Below are positions 42,888-56,504 of a DNA stretch of 64,000 nucleotides, piece by piece; position 1 is the stretch's first letter; each line of letters begins with the position of its first letter. A program made the translations under genes and the position numbers. The notes below the pieces were generated by a model. The model did no database searches. It saw only the letters and a list, made by a program, of their open reading frames with translations, and was not told where the DNA came from. Source of the stretch: Laccaria trichodermophora (Eukaryota; Basidiomycota; Agaricomycetes; Agaricales; Hydnangiaceae); the NCBI GenBank assembly GCA_018417955.1, contig JACTVC010000020.1:992001-1056000 (forward strand), written 5' to 3'.

Positions 42888-44823
42888 TTCAGTGAATGAT
42901 CCCCACTAACCTACCCTGTGTGATCAGACACGTCTGTAGCCTAAGATCACGGAATTATTCTGGCTCATTTCAGAAAATTTCCTGGTTTGCTCAGTTGCTG
43001 ACATTCTCTGAATTCCTTCTTCAATTATTTCAGTCAAGTTCCAGCAATTCATACTCATTGGAGCAGAATGAAGTACTTGGCAGAGAAGTACTTCATTCTG
43101 ATGAAATGGGCATGAATAGAAAAAACTGAACTGACCCAAATTCCGGTACTCACTAAGATCCTGAGAATTGAAAAGTTGAAATATTACCCTTGATGCCACG
43201 CACACCATACATTCCAGCTCATAGGGTTTCAATAAACCCGATCTGTGATCCTGGCATGTTTACATGGCGACATCATTTGGTCAGCATATACAAAGGCTTG
43301 CGAGATTTGGACCCACAAAGGCATTGAACCGGATGATGAGAATGAGGTAAGGAGTATGGATGGATCAAAGAAAGGCGGCAGACAGTGCAGATTTCATCAT
43401 TGATCTGATCTGATCTTGGAAACCCAATTAGAAGGTGTGCCAATTGCCCTTCTCCATTCCCTCATTTGTTGATCAGTGATAAAACTGAGAGTTCGTGAGT
43501 GAAGAAATAGATTACAAACCATATTCCCTGCTCATTTCGCCATAAATGCATACTCTAACTCTGAAATCATTACTTTCAATATTCTGAGTGGTTTTAAAGG
43601 GGTCAGCTCCCTTGCAATCCCATTGACCAGGTCAATACAGGGTATGTGTGTCAAAATATGATACGTATAATGGAAAAGCTTTGCAATTACTTAGAAGTTT
43701 ACTTTGACTTGATACTTTTACGTCTGGTCGCTTGTTTGTATCATACATATTGGGCAACTTTAGCATTGGAATTCATAACTTTTTCCACATTTTATGAACA
43801 AAACGAGTCCTTCAAAACAATGCCGTATTCGATGCTAGTAATGTATTTACACATGTAGAAAAAGAAATCAAGTGAGCGCGTTGGCTGGTTGTGCTGCGCG
43901 TCGAAGATGAAGTGAGAGCGTGGTGAACAAACAAATGCACATCTCCTCCTCCCCCGTTTCTGCTTCTGCCTCTTTCTGCACTCTTCATTTTCCATCAAGG
44001 GTCCGGCTCTAGACCTTCCTCCCATCCTCACTAGCAACACTCATCCCTTGTTCTCGAAATTTTTCTTCCTTCTCGTTCCTTCTTCTAGGTCCCCGCACTG
44101 AATTCAGAATCTTCGCAAAGTGCCCGCACATTGTAGGTTCTTTTCTGAAAAAATTCTGCATCAGAAATTAGCACCATCAAGGGTCCTACCTGACAGGTGA
44201 AACCCGTTATACCCAGCACTTTTGCGCGATCTGTGCGGTGATTGTTTCTTCGATGGTGGGTAGGAGGCCGTCCTCCATTTTCTACTACTCAATTGTCCGT
44301 TTTTGTATATCCCCCATTAGATATTCTTTGGGGGGGTACTTCTGTGGAGTGCCAGGTGGCTACTAGTGGAATTTCTTCTCTTGTAGCATTTCATTTTTGT
44401 TGAGCAATGCAATTCCGAATCCTCCGACGTTCAAAGTCACGTTTGAATGTTTGCACAAGTACGCGCAAAGATGTACTTCTTTTAGTTTTGTTTCTTCACG
44501 TACCACCAAAGCAGTCAATTTAATATCACTGAATAAAACAATCCTAACCGAGTGACGAAGGGGAGGAGATCTAGCAAATTGCGCAGGGCATGTATCTCCG
44601 ATCACTCATTTCCGGACTTGTAACCATAATTCATTTTCCTCCCATCCGTCAAACATTCCGTGCCCTGACAGGTACGCCATATTCCGGATACGCCCATATC
44701 GCCTCTTCAAAAGTCTATAAAAGCCAGGGGACTGAACGTCAAATCCCCATCCCTTTCCTCCACGTCTCTTCCCTCTCCTCTCCTCTCCTCTCTCCTCTGC
44801 TCCCTCTCGCACTCCTCGCTATC

Positions 44824-45022
44824 GTGGCCTTGTTCATCACTGGTGTCCTCATTGTTGAATACTACTACGACCAGGTAAGCCAGTCAACGCTACTCTCGAC
44901 GATGCGCATACTCACCAGCCGAAATACTGTTCGCGCAGAGTGCTTCATCATCGTGTGCATCACCGGCCTTTCACGTCGACGACGAGTTCTGTGCACATAT
45001 GATCATTTGCGGAGAGTTCTAG
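44824..45022 (+). pseudogene. Small two-exon gene, unit 2, start codon lost
   Basis: The TATA box, leader, intron and stop are conserved, but ATG has become GTG at 44824. Exon 1 gains one Tyr codon (VEYYYDQ), and exon 2 (44939-45022) reads SASSSCASPAFHVDDEFCAH and ends IICGEF. There is no in-frame ATG in exon 1. Confidence 0.5.
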
Positions 45023-45299
45023 ATAAACAGGTACATCAGCTTTCGATTGAACACAAGCCGTTTACTTACGAATTTACTTCATATTTTATCTATCCGAAGA
45101 TAGAGTCAGTATTCACTTATCCCGCGATAATACTACACAGGTACTGACCATAGATTTCCTCTAGGCTGTTGACTGTTCGGACCACCATTTTCTTGCCAAG
45201 TCCTCCGATTTTTCGTTAAAGGAGGTGGGGGATGCATGCCCGACGTCGCGTAACATCACTACATGTCCGGTAAGTGTCAAATGAATTTTGATATCGTTG

Positions 45300-46275
45300 A
45301 CTTACTTTTAGCGTGCTTGCGAGCGGACGGACCCCTTGGTTCTTCGCAAAAGGCCATAGTAATTCTGCTCGACCTCGAACGCATGCGCTGTTGACTGTCG
45401 TCGTTCACGGTTGCCGCTCGAGGTGCGTAGCACCACGAGCATTCGGAAAAGCTGATTGTCAAGGTGAGTACATGCTTGTTTTTCTAGTGTTCAAAGGTAT
45501 GTACTCACGCGCATTTTGTTTCAAAGAAATCGTGCCCTTTGCTACCGATGTTTTGGCCTAGTGACGAACGGATTGGCGGTACACGCAACTGGAGCATTCG
45601 AAAAGGTTAGTACACGCTCGTCTTTCTGGTGTTCGGAGTACTTACACACGTACATTTTGTTTCAGGGAAATCATGCCCTTTCTTACCGAATGGACCAGCT
45701 GGCTGTGCAGGGAAACACTAAACTGGGTCAGTATGTGTCCATGCTGTAATGATCAGAACTATAGACTTACACCCGATTGTGCGAAGATGCCCCCGTTTTG
45801 TCCTGAGATTTTGGCCCCGCGGCAAGCGGACGACTGGCCCGCAGCTAAAGCCCTGTAAATGACGAAAACCGCTGTTGAGTATAGGATAGGATAGGTTTGA
45901 GGAGTAGCGGTGCGAAGCACCGCGACGTCAAACTCTTTTCAAATGCAATGTAAGTGGTTTATCTTATTGTTGATGTCGGGATGGTACTTACCGATTCATC
46001 GTAGGTTTCCCATGCTGGTTCATATCCTGCTGCCATTGTTGCCTATGCACACCACGTTCACGTCGTTCCTGGCCTCAACGCGACGTTGAGTATATGTATC
46101 GACGTCCGCCAAACGGGGGGTACATCGACTTAGCAAAGGTATGTAAGTTTCCACGAATGTTTAAGAAAGGAGAACTTACTTTGTGAATGTAGCATCTACG
46201 CCCCATGGATAGTCGTCGTCAACGCCGTTGACTATCTGTATTGACGTCCGCCAAACGGGGGTAAGTATGTCGACT
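45300..46275 (+). repeat. Right inverted arm of the spacer element, unit 2
   Basis: Same module order as 34140-35125, with a perfect GCGGTGC-GAA-GCACCGC hairpin at 45907-45923. Confidence 0.75.
45907..45923. repeat. Perfect hairpin GCGGTGC-GAA-GCACCGC
   Basis: 7-bp arms and a GAA loop. It is also at 57026-57042; unit 1 has a one-mismatch form near 34767. Inverted partners in the left arms read GCAGTGCTTCGCACCGC (for example 31004-31020). Confidence 0.85.
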
Positions 46276-47278
46276 GCGCCAAAGTACGTTGGTTTCCACG
46301 GATGTTGAACGAAAGAAATACTCACTTTGTGAATGTTGCAGCGACGCCCCGTCGCTCGTCATTGTCAACAGCGTCCTAAGCACCTCGCATACTCACAAAG
46401 CCGCTTGAAGAGACGTTGTATCTGTATTCAAGGTCTCTGAGACAACGAGGAAGTCGTCCGTTTCGCGATTGTTTGGGTGGTGGTTTGTGGGGAGGAGTCA
46501 ATGCTGATGCGTTGGAACGACGCAACGCATGGAGTAGTGACGGATTCGATGCGCTAGGGAGTGAGTGTCGGCGGTGATATGTCGTTGTCTTTTGGGTTGT
46601 TGGGTGATAACTTCATGTGCGTCTCTTTTTTCATCCTTGAGTTCAGAGTTTTGATAGTGTTGCACAGATGCGGACTTCAAGCCACTTGGCGTAACTCTTA
46701 TTGTGAGATTGTCGAGCGTGTAGGGCGGGGAGAAACATGAGTTCTTCGAGTTGATGGAGACGGCTGTTGGGCGTTTGGAGATGCTTGAACAGAAAACAAC
46801 GTTATTAGATGTCGTTGTCTTCAAGACTCTAGATCTCAGACGTACTGCAAGCACCATCACACCTCGCACACAGCCTACAGTCTCCCCTCTCCCTCTCAAA
46901 TCCATTATCGGTATCGGCATGGGCCTCATGCGTGGAGATGGATATCGGATACGAGAACGTCGAAGGTCGTTTGCGACGCGTCGAAAAGTTGGGTTGTTCT
47001 GCGGCGAGGGCTGGCCGCGTTGGGAGGAAGGGTGGATGGGAATGTGAGGCATGGGTCAGAGCCGGAATCTGATTGATTAGAAGGATTGAAGACGCGAGTA
47101 CCCGTAGAATGTATGTATCAAATCGCGTCGCGTCCGTTTTTGATTCCGGCTGCGTCATCAGGCCTCAGGAGCGCCATCTGCTGATTGATCCCTGCACGTC
47201 AATTCCTTTTATGCAGGGCTCTGCTTACGATGCATACAAAACCACATCCATCCTATCAATGACACCACAACCATCATC

Positions 47279-49469
47279 ATGTCCTGGTCAACCCACCTCC
47301 CTCCCGCTATAACACATCACTTGCCCACCTGGACCACACACCTCCGCCTCCCACCGACCGACATCCAGATCCTCATCCTTCTCTCCCTCGCCCTTCTTCC
47401 TTCTTTCAAGCCAGCGTCCGAACAACGCCCCTCCCCGGCCCACGCAACACCTCCCTCCTCTTCGGGCTCTACCGCCACATCAACGAGTCTCCCGACCCCG
47501 GGCTGGTGTACGAACGGTGGGCGGAGGAATACGGACCTGCGTATGTTGTCCCTGGGGGTTTTGGCTCCAAGAGGGTGGTGATTCTCGATCCGAGGGCGAA
47601 TGCCCATTTTTATGCGAGGGAGACGTTTGGGTATGTACAGACGAAGCTTTCGAGGGTGTTTATTGAGAATTTGGTGGGTGCCTCGTCTTTTTTTGGAGTG
47701 AGCGTGACTTATGGCTTATGTTGTGGATATAGTTTGGACGAGGGTTGTTGTGGGCTGAAGGGGAGAGTCATAAGCGGTGAGTTTTCGATTTCTTTTTTTC
47801 TTGTTTCTTACCGATTTATGTTGTACATAGCCAACGCAAAGCGCTTACCCCAGCATTCAGCAATGCAGCCATCCGAAAACTAATCTCCGTATTCTTCGAT
47901 TCTTCATACAAGGTTCGTCATTGTTTCCCCTCCCTCCTCTGGCCCCCGTTGACGCGCGTTCAAAATATAGCTGAAAGGAATCTGGGACGCCAAAATCGAC
48001 GCAAGCACCACGGACGACGTTATTCTGGACGTCCAAATCTGGATGAACCACATCTCGTGCGTCCTTTCCTCCCTCCCTTCCCCTCCTAACCCTCTAATCC
48101 CTCCGTAGCCTCGACTCAATAGGCATCGCAGGCTTCTCCCACACCTTCGGCGCCCTCGACGGCAACAACACACCCGTCATAGACGTCTTCGACTCATTCG
48201 CCTCATCCGACACTTCCTTCCTCTCCAAACTCGTGTTTTTCCTTGGACCCGTGTTTCCGATGTTGCAGAAGTTGCCGACGAGGCAGAATAGGATGTTCAA
48301 GAGGCTGAGGAGGACTATGGGGGGCATTGCGGATGAGCTTATGGCTAGGGATCGGAGGATGCGTGAGGGGGGAGTAGTAGGGAAAGGGAAGGAGGAGGAA
48401 AAGTCGATTATTGGGTTGTTACGTGAGTTGCTTTTGCATGTACTTGAATTGGGCTGATGAGGAGATAGTGAAAGCGGAGGATAAGAGCTCGTCGTTGGCT
48501 ATGACGCAGGAGGAGATTTTGGCTCAGGTTCGGTACCTTTATTTTTTAAGAATGTTTTGATAACGTTCTTTCTAAATAGATGAATGTACTCCTACTAGCG
48601 GGCTACGAAACCACTTCCAGTAAGCCCTCCCTCCCTTTCCCTTCTCTTTTCTGCTAACGCCCATTACTTACAGTCAGCTTAACCGTACGTCGTCTCCCTT
48701 CCCTCTTCCCCTACACTAACCATGTCATAGTGGGCCCTAATAGAACTGTGCCGCCGCCCAGACAAACAACACCGACTCCGAGACGAGCTCTCCCAATTCA
48801 GCGGCACCGATCCAACATGGGAACAGCTCTCTACGGGCCTGCCGTACCTCGATGCGGTTGTCCAAGAGGTGTTGAGGTTACATCCGCCTGTTGAGGAGAC
48901 TACGCGTGTAGTAAGTTGTTTTCTTCTTCCTTTTTTCCCATTCACCACTCACAAACGAACGACAGGCAGCTCAAGACGACATAATCCCCTTCTCCTCCCC
49001 CTTTGGAACTTCCGGCACCAAGACGTCATTGGTGATAGCGAAGGGAACAACCATCACATCCCCCATCCGCGCTCTCAACCGCTCACAAGCGCTCTGGGGC
49101 CCAGACGCAAAAGAGTTTGTACCCGAGCGGTGGTTGGATGATATGCGTGGTGTCACGGGGAAAGCAAAGGAGATTATGGGACATAGACATATATTGACGT
49201 TTTCGGATGGGCCGAGGACGTGTCTTGGGAAGGGGTTTGCGTTGGCAAATTTTAAGGTTCGTTTCGTGTTTCCCCAAGTTTTCTTTTTATTTGAGTTGTT
49301 GATGATGTTGGGGTAGGCGACGTTGTCGGTGTTGATTCGGAACTATGAATTTGCGTTCCCTGGTGGTGTGGATACGAAGATTGAGAAACATCCTTCTATT
49401 TTGCCTCGTCCCAAGGTTGCTGGGGAGGTTGGGGCACGGGTTCCATTGAGGGTTAGGAGGGTTGAGTGA
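47279..49469 (+). pseudogene. Cytochrome P450, unit 3, disrupted by a 25-nt deletion in exon 1
   Basis: Splice sites and exon lengths from exon 2 to exon 11 match the other copies exactly: 47733-47776, 47831-47912, 47971-48056, 48109-48422, 48469-48527, 48580-48619, 48674-48684, 48731-48910, 48966-49256, 49317-49469. Exon 1 (47279-47673) is 395 nt against 420. The missing 25 nt lie near 47390, just after DIQILILLSL, and shift the frame within the membrane anchor. The intact copies carry CCTCGCCCT twice at this point, 25 nt apart; only one remains here, so replication slippage is the likely cause. Haem loop, helix I and ExxR are still encoded. Only an internal ATG (47506, MYERWAEEYGP) could restore the downstream frame, giving a protein without anchor or hinge. 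The lack of other damage implies a recent loss. Confidence 0.85.
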
Positions 49470-49692
49470 TTGGGATTGGATTGTGCACGGTCGAGGTTGT
49501 ATTTCAAGTTGTGATTCAAGATCATTGTACTCGTGTTACGTTCGAACTACTGTACATTGGATACATATGTATGATACACAAAATTTTCATCTTGTTGATT
49601 TGTAAATGACCAAGAATGTATTGTACTCGTGTTGTGTTTGTACTGTTGTACATACATATGATACACAGATCTTCGTCTGATAAATGACTCGA

Positions 49693-51270
49693 TTAAACTG
49701 TCCTTGAGCCAGCAGAGAGGTGGTTCAGACTGGGGTCGTATACGTTGAGAGCTACCGTCCCCACGTCAGTTGAGTAACTCGTATCAGTTAAAGCAAGAAG
49801 ATCAACATACCGCTCTGCATTTGAGCCTGACCAGGCTTATTCGACGAAGTTCCTAAGTATCCCACGACAAATTAGACATGGTTTACAAAAAGCAAAGAAA
49901 AAAGCGAAACAAACCCTGCGAAGCGATAGGACTCTGCAAAAATCCATGACCGGCTTCCCGCTCCCATCTTCCTGACCCACACTCTGCTGGCCACTCATAC
50001 CCTGCAAAAGGGTTCCCGGAGGGCCATGATACGCCATCACCTGAGGCTGCCTCTGCTGCTGTTGGGGTGCCTGCATCTCCCCTCCTCCTCCTCCACTCGT
50101 TGTTCCATTCTTACTCTGAGTCAACCCACCACCACCACCACCACCACCAGCCTTCCCCGGCGGCCTCCCCTCAACCCTCCTAACAAACTCCCCCCAACAC
50201 GCCCTCTCATCCCCACCCATCGCCTCAAACTGCTCCCTCACGGCCGCTGGCGCCTTTCGCCAAACCGCCCGATGGCGACACACCGTGCTCTTCACGTACC
50301 GACTCCCAAACACGCGTTCGAACGCTGTGCGTTGTGTCATGCTTGCCCCAGAGGGGGACTGGGAAATGAGCGAGTCCATGGCTGCGAAGCCTGCGGAGAG
50401 CTCGTAGACTGTGTAGTCGTTTGGCCAGCGTTTTAGTGGCGGGTGTGGGTGGTAGGGTATTGAAGAAGAGGATGAGGAAGCGGGGGAGGAGAGGTGGATT
50501 GGTGTTGTTGGTGTTAGGTAGGCTGGGGGGGCGGATTGGGCTTGGAGAGGGGAAGCTGGGGTGGGTGTATAGAAGGTGGGGTATAGGTATGCAGTGGGTG
50601 TGGGGTTTTGCGTGTTGGTGGTGGGGTTCAACGTAGGGCTGTTGGTGGATGTTGATGGGGTCGGTGGGAGTACTGCTGCTGAGGTGGATGCAACGAGGAT
50701 GGGGCTGCTTTGGGGTGGGGGAATGGTGCCGTGGGACATGTAGTACCCGTTTGAGATGTGGATCTTTGATAGATGCCCCCCTGGGTCGGAGGGGTCTGGT
50801 ATTGACCGCTTCGATAGGGGTTTTGGTGGGGTGGTGTCGTGCTTTGACGACGATGAGGGCTGCTTGGGGGCGATGGGTGGTGTGTTTCCCGGAACTGGGA
50901 GTGTTGGAGCCGGGGGTCGAACGGACATTTGCAGTTTCAGCTCTTCCCGTAGGCTCAGGCATTCGTCCTCTGGCAGCCCCTCGAGAAGGCTTTTACGAGC
51001 TCGGTATAGGAGACGCTGTTGACTTTCCACTATCCGAACTGTGCTGACTGTATGTTGCTCCCAATGCCTTGATGTGGGGTTGTAGGTATCCAGATACAAG
51101 GAAGCGTTTAAACCCAAGTCGGATACGAGTGTTGTAAATTGGGATAGCTGGAAATAGGGAAAGGTGGGGACGGTTTGCTGGAGTCGTATTGGATCGGTAT
51201 TGGTATGTCTGACATGTTTGAATTTAAAGTGGGAAGAGAAGGTGGTGAATAGGCTGGAAAGGCTTGACAC
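49693..51270 (-). pseudogene. Convergent Q/G-rich-tail gene, unit 3, frameshifted near the 3' end
   Basis: The N-terminal extension, linker, core (CRHRAVWRKAPAAVREQFEA, ACWGEFVRRVEG) and Gly/Gln regions are open from 51270. A one-base loss near 49940 (CAAAGAATCC to CAAAAATCC on plus) turns PVMDSLQSPIASQ into PVMDFCRVLSLRR and takes the last exon out of frame, costing about 45 residues. The frame's first codon at 51270 is GTG, not ATG. The nearest ATG after the TATA box (ATGTCAGAC, near 51213) is out of frame with the core, so the true start remains unknown. A shortened product might still be made. Confidence 0.6.
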
Positions 51271-51274
51271 GTAG

Positions 51275-51281
51275 ATTTATA
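51275..51281 (-). promoter_or_regulatory. TATA box (TATAAAT), unit 3
   Basis: Same conserved word. The open frame's first codon (51270) lies almost at the TATA box, so that frame start cannot be the real translation start. Confidence 0.6.
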
Positions 51282-52434
51282 GAGAGAGTTCTCGGCGATT
51301 ACCGTGTTGATTCGATGTCCGTGTTGCTGCCGGACCAACCAGAACGTAGCCATTTAGAGTTAAAGGACAGATTAAAGTTCAGCTGTGAAAAGTGGTAAGT
51401 TTTCGATCATTTTTGGCCATATTTTCGGTACAAGGCAGAACGGACGAGCGGAACCTCCCCATGAAATTGTTATCGACGACAAAAGAGTACCATCTACATG
51501 TGTAACAAAACCAAACAAACAACTCCGAGTCTTCTCCTGCCAAGTTCATCAAACAGCTCATATGGCTAGATCACAAAGGTACATATCAGTATCTTATCTG
51601 GATGCTGAAACTTACCGACAAGATAGAAAATGCAAGTTCAGCGATCGCAAAGGTACACGTGAAGGCAAAAATCCACACTTTGACTGGCATGTAATTCTGA
51701 AGTCAAAATGTCCATGAATCCTCGCATAATCGACCTTACCGTGTACGTGGAGACTGCCAATGTCGACAAACGGGTGTAAATGACTTTCAAATGTAGTAAG
51801 TCATCCCTCAGCATTCAAATTTTCATAAAACTCACTTTACCTGAAAGCTACAGTGCACGGCGGATTTGGGGAACATTTTCGACATCTCCGACAACTTTGA
51901 CGGATGTCAATACATCATACTAAGCCCTGGGCAAGGTCGATGAAGGCAATGAAGGCTAAATCTCAGAGGTAAGTCCACAGATACTTGAATAACAACATAA
52001 ACTTACATCTTAATTTAAACATGAACAATAGACTCGACGACGAGCGAGCATAACAAGGCCGGTAAATCTTCAGGAAGTAGTAACGTGTATAAACATCCGG
52101 AGGACCAGGTTAATCCCAGATAATGATTGCCGGAAATCGATATGTTGTGTCGACGCAAACCAAGGCCTAAATAAAACGGGTAAGTACTTCTTCGTGCATA
52201 GGGTCTTGATATACTCAACTAACATTTCCTTTTGCAGTTTCTCAATGACGGCTAAAGCCATCCAACATCTGTAAACAATAAGCGCATACACATGCCATTT
52301 AGCGGATGGCGATATGTCGTGTTGAAGCAAAGCAGATACATGGCAAGGTGGACAGCTGGAGGGTGGCCTCCATACACCCAGCGGACATCGAGGAGTTGTC
52401 TTGTGACCAGTAGGAATGCAGGGCAGTTTGCAGA

Positions 52435-53735
52435 GTCAACGTACCCCCATTTGGCGGACGCCGATACATATAGTTAACGTCGTTGCTGAGGCCCTGGCTA
52501 GGAGCAGTGACGTGAACGTGGTGTGCTTCAACAATAGTCAACAATAACGGCAGCAGCAAATGTATGAACAGACGAGAACTCTAGTACGATGAACGGGTAA
52601 GTATCATCCCCACATTGGCAATAAGATAAACAACTTACATCGCATTTGAAAGGTGTCGGGCGTGGCAGTGATTCGCACTGCGAATCCTTCATCAAACCTG
52701 GCCCACACTCAAGTAAGGTTTTCAACAAGACAGCGGTATGTCGTGTCAGAGATCCATAGCAACCTTGAGGGGTTTCGGTGGCGTTTGTCCATTTTGCGGA
52801 CGACGATACATTGTTGTCTTGGGGCCAGGAGGAATGCGGGGCATCTTGCAGAGTCGTCATACCCCCATTTGGCGGACGGCGATACATATACTCAACGTCA
52901 CTTGTCGAGATCATGAATGTCGACATGGTGCACATAGGCAATTCGACAATAACGACGGCAGGAAATGTATGAGTAGATGGGAAATCTAAGATCAATTGGT
53001 AAGTATCATCCCCACATTATAAAAAAGATTAACGACTTACATGGCATTCAAAAGGAGTTTGGCATCGTGGTGCTTCGCACCGCTCATCCTTGAAGCTGCC
53101 CTCAACTCAACAAAGTTTTTCTTCATTCAACTACGAGGTTCAACTACGAGGCATTCCTTGTGGGCCAACGGTCTGCTCGCCGCGGGGCCAAAACCTCGGA
53201 AGAATAGTGCGAAAATCTTCGAAAAAAGGTCAGTGTCAGTACATATCTTCAAATACGAGAAGTAATAGCAAGAGCTAACCTTTGTTCAGGGGCTGGATGT
53301 GTTGCGCACCTCTCGCGATGATGATGGGCCACAGCCTGGATACATGTGGCTTTGTGAAGTTGATGAATCCCCGTTTACCGGACAGCGATACAGATAGTCA
53401 GCATCAAAATAGACGTCTACGAGGCCAAGAATGTTGATGTGGATGTGGTGAACTATGGCAGCAGCAGTGATTGGGAAGATAGAGCAGAAATCTTTGAAGA
53501 AGGTTAGTGTCAGTCAGCAGATATATTTAAATACCAAAAATAAAAGGCAAGGCTAACCTTTGTTCAGGCGTGAGAGGTGCTGCGCACCTCTCGCAATGAT
53601 GACAGGCCACAGCCTGGATACACATGACTTCATGAGGAAATGAGAAGGTTGACTACATTGCTTGTGGGCCAACATTCCGCTCGCCGCAGGGCCAAAGCCT
53701 AGGAAAAATACTGCAAAAATCTTTGTAAAAAGGTG
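52435..53735 (+). repeat. Left inverted arm of the spacer element, unit 3
   Basis: Same modules as unit 2, including the GATTCGCA-C-TGCGAATC hairpin (52670-52686) and the GAGAGGTGC/GCACCTCTC hairpin (53572-53592). Confidence 0.75.
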
Positions 53736-53779
53736 GGTGTTTGGACATATATTTAAATACCAACAATATGAGCAAGGGC

Positions 53780-54058
53780 TTACCTTTGTTCAAAAGGAAT
53801 TGTGTCTTGCAATAGCCAGAAACAACAATGGGCAACAGTCTGAATGTCTTCGATGGCGAGCAGCATATGAAAACCATTGGAAGGAGGGTCATAACGACAC
53901 CATGAGAAAAGGAGATGAGGATGAAAATGGCAAAAATCGTCAGAGCCTTTATACCTGGGCACTACGGGGATCTGCGAGGTACGGAATGGTGGTATTTTTG
54001 CAGCGGCCTGGGCCAGCAGCCCTTCAGCTCCCATTGATTTCCCACAGCTAAATTTCAT
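53780..54058 (-). CDS. Conserved 92-codon ORF, unit 3
   Basis: Full-length equivalent; HFHPHLLF replaces HFHPPLLF. The plus-strand alternative is open for 129 codons in this unit only. Confidence 0.3.
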   Translation of the reverse strand: MKFSCGKSMGAEGLLAQAAAKIPPFRTSQIPVVPRYKGSDDFCHFHPHLLFSWCRYDPPSNGFHMLLAIEDIQTVAHCCFWLLQDTIPFEQR

Positions 54059-55990
54059 TTCAGTGAATGATCCCCACTAACCTACCCTGTGTGATCAGAC
54101 ACGTCTGTAGCCTAAGATCACGGAATTATTCTGGCTCATTTCAGAAAATTTCCTGGTTTGCTCAGTTGCTGACATTCTCTGAATTCCTTCTTCAATTATT
54201 TCGGTCAAGTTCCAGCAATTCATACTCATTGGAGCAGAATGAAGTACTTGGCAGAGAAGTACTTCATTCTGATGAAATGGGCATGAATAAAAAAAACTGA
54301 ACTGACCCAAATTCCGGTACTCACTAAGATCCTGAGAATTGAAAAGTTGAAATATTACCCTTGATGCCACGCACACCATACATTCCAGCTCATAGGGTTT
54401 CAATAAACCCGATCTGTGATCCCAGCATGTTTACATGGCAACATCATTTGGTCAGCATATACAAAGGCTTGTGAGATTTGGACCCACAAAGGCAATGAAC
54501 CGGATGATGAGAATGAGGTAAGGAGTATGGATGGATCAAAGAAAGGCGGCAGACAGTGCAGATTTCATCATCGATCTGATCTGATCTTGGAAACCCAATT
54601 AGAAGGTGTGCCAATTGCCCTTCTCCATTCCCTCATTTGTTGATCAGTGATAAAACTGAGAGTTCGCGAGTGAAGAAGTTGATTACAAGCCATATTCCCT
54701 GCTCATTTTGCCATAAATGCATACTCTAATTCTGAAATCATTACTTACAATATTATGAGTGGTTTTAAAGGGGTCAGCTCCCTTGCAATCCCATTGACGA
54801 GGCCAATACAGGGTATGTGTGTCAAAATATGATACGTATAATGGAAAAGCTTCGCAATTACTTAGAAGTTTACTTTGACTTGATACTTTTACGTCTGGCA
54901 GCTTGCCAGTATTTGTATGTATTGAGCAACTTTAGCATTTAAATTCATAACTTTTTTCGCATTTTATGAACAAGACAGGTCATTCAAAACAATGCCGTAT
55001 TCGATACTAATAATTTATTTACACACGTAGAAAAAAGAATCAAGTGAGCGCGTTTACTGGTTGTGCTGCGCGTCGAAGATGAAGTGAGAGCGTGAACAAA
55101 CAAATGCACATCTCCTCCTCCCCCGTTTCTGCTTCTGCCTCTTTCCGCACTCTTCATTTTCCATCAAGGGTCCGGCTCTAGACCTTCCTCCCATCCTCAC
55201 TAGCAACACTCATCCCTTGTTCTCGAAATTTTTCTTCCTTCTCGTTCCTTCTTCTAGGTCCCCGCACTGAATTCAGAATCCTCGCAAAGTGCCTGCGCAT
55301 TGTAGGTTCTTTTATGAAAAACTTCTGCATCAGAAATTAGCACCATCAAGGGTCCTACCTGACAGGTGAAACCCGTTATACCCAGCACTTTTGCGCGATC
55401 TGTGCGGTGATTGTTTCTTCGATGGTGGGTAGGAGGCCGTCCTCCGTTTTCTACTACTCAATTGTCCGTTTTTGTATATCCCCCATTAGATATTCTTTGG
55501 GGGGGTACTACTATGGAGTACCAGGTGGCTACTAGTGGAATTTCTTCTCTTGTAGCATTTCATTTTTGTTGAGTAAATAATGCAACTGAATGGAATTCTT
55601 CCTCCAACGTTCAAAGTCACATTTGAATGTTTGCACAAGTACGCACAAAGATGTACTTCTTTTATTTTTGTTTCTTCACGTACCACCAAAGTAGTCAATT
55701 TAATATTACCGAATAAAACAATCCCAACTGAGTGACGGAGGGGAGAAGATAAATCAAGTTGCGCAGATGTATCTCCGATCACCTAATTCCGGACTTGTAA
55801 CCATAATTCATTTTCCTCCCATCCGTCAAACATTCCGTCCCTATTCCGGATACGCCCATATCGCCTCTTCAAAAGTCTATAAAAGCCAGGGGACTGAACG
55901 TCAAATCCCCATCCCTTTCCTCCACGTCTCTTCCCTCTCCTCTCCTCTCCTCTCCTCTCTCCTCTGCTCCCTCTCGCACTCCTCGCTATC

Positions 55991-56187
55991 ATGGCCTTGT
56001 TCGTCACTGGTGTCCTCATTGTTGAAGACTACGACCAGGTAAGCCAGTCAACGCTACTCTCGACAATGCGCAGTACTCACCAGCCGAAATACTGTTTGCG
56101 CAGAGCGCTTCGTCATCGTGTGCAACACTGGCCTTTGACGTCGAGAAGAAGTGCTGTACACATATCGTCATTTGCGGAGGGTTCTAG
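55991..56187 (+). CDS. Small two-exon gene, 43 aa, unit 3
   Basis: Exons 55991-56038 and 56104-56187. Identical to unit 1 in exon 1; exon 2 differs at a few residues (EKKCCTHIVICGGF). TATA box at 55878-55885 and CT-rich leader as in unit 1. Confidence 0.5.
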
Positions 56188-56504
56188 ATAAAAAGGTACA
56201 TCAGTTTTCGATAGAACACACGCCGTTTACTTACGAACGCTCTTTCAGTTATTTGAAATTAAGTCTATCTGAAGTTACAGTCAGCGTTCGCTTATCCCGC
56301 GAGAATACTCAGGTACTGACCATTGTTTCCCCATAGGCGGTTGACCCTGTGACGAGCGGACCACCACGTTCTCAATAAACCCTCCGCGTTCTCGTTAAAA
56401 GAGGCAGGGGACGCATGCTCGAAGTCACATACCATCCCTAGATGTCCCATCCATCGGTAAGTATTGAACGTGCTTTGATCTCATTTACTTACCTTTGCCG
56501 TGCT

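Larger units (their letters stand above)
35967..47112 (+). repeat. Tandem array, unit 2 (~11.1 kb)
   Basis: Direct repeat of unit 1; P450 start codons are 10,916 bp apart. All gene and spacer landmarks recur in the same order and orientation. Confidence 0.9.

Noticed and set aside
47506..47673. Internal ATG as the real start of P450 copy 3
   Set aside because: The other copies have a membrane anchor and PGPRN hinge before this point; copy 3 differs only by the 25-nt deletion, so the ATG is a fallback at best.
51213..51353. ATG-initiated MSDIPIPIQYDSS frame as the N-terminus of the convergent gene
   Set aside because: It is out of frame with the core and ends at a TAA, I found no convincing intron to join it, and units 2 and 4 start in yet another frame.
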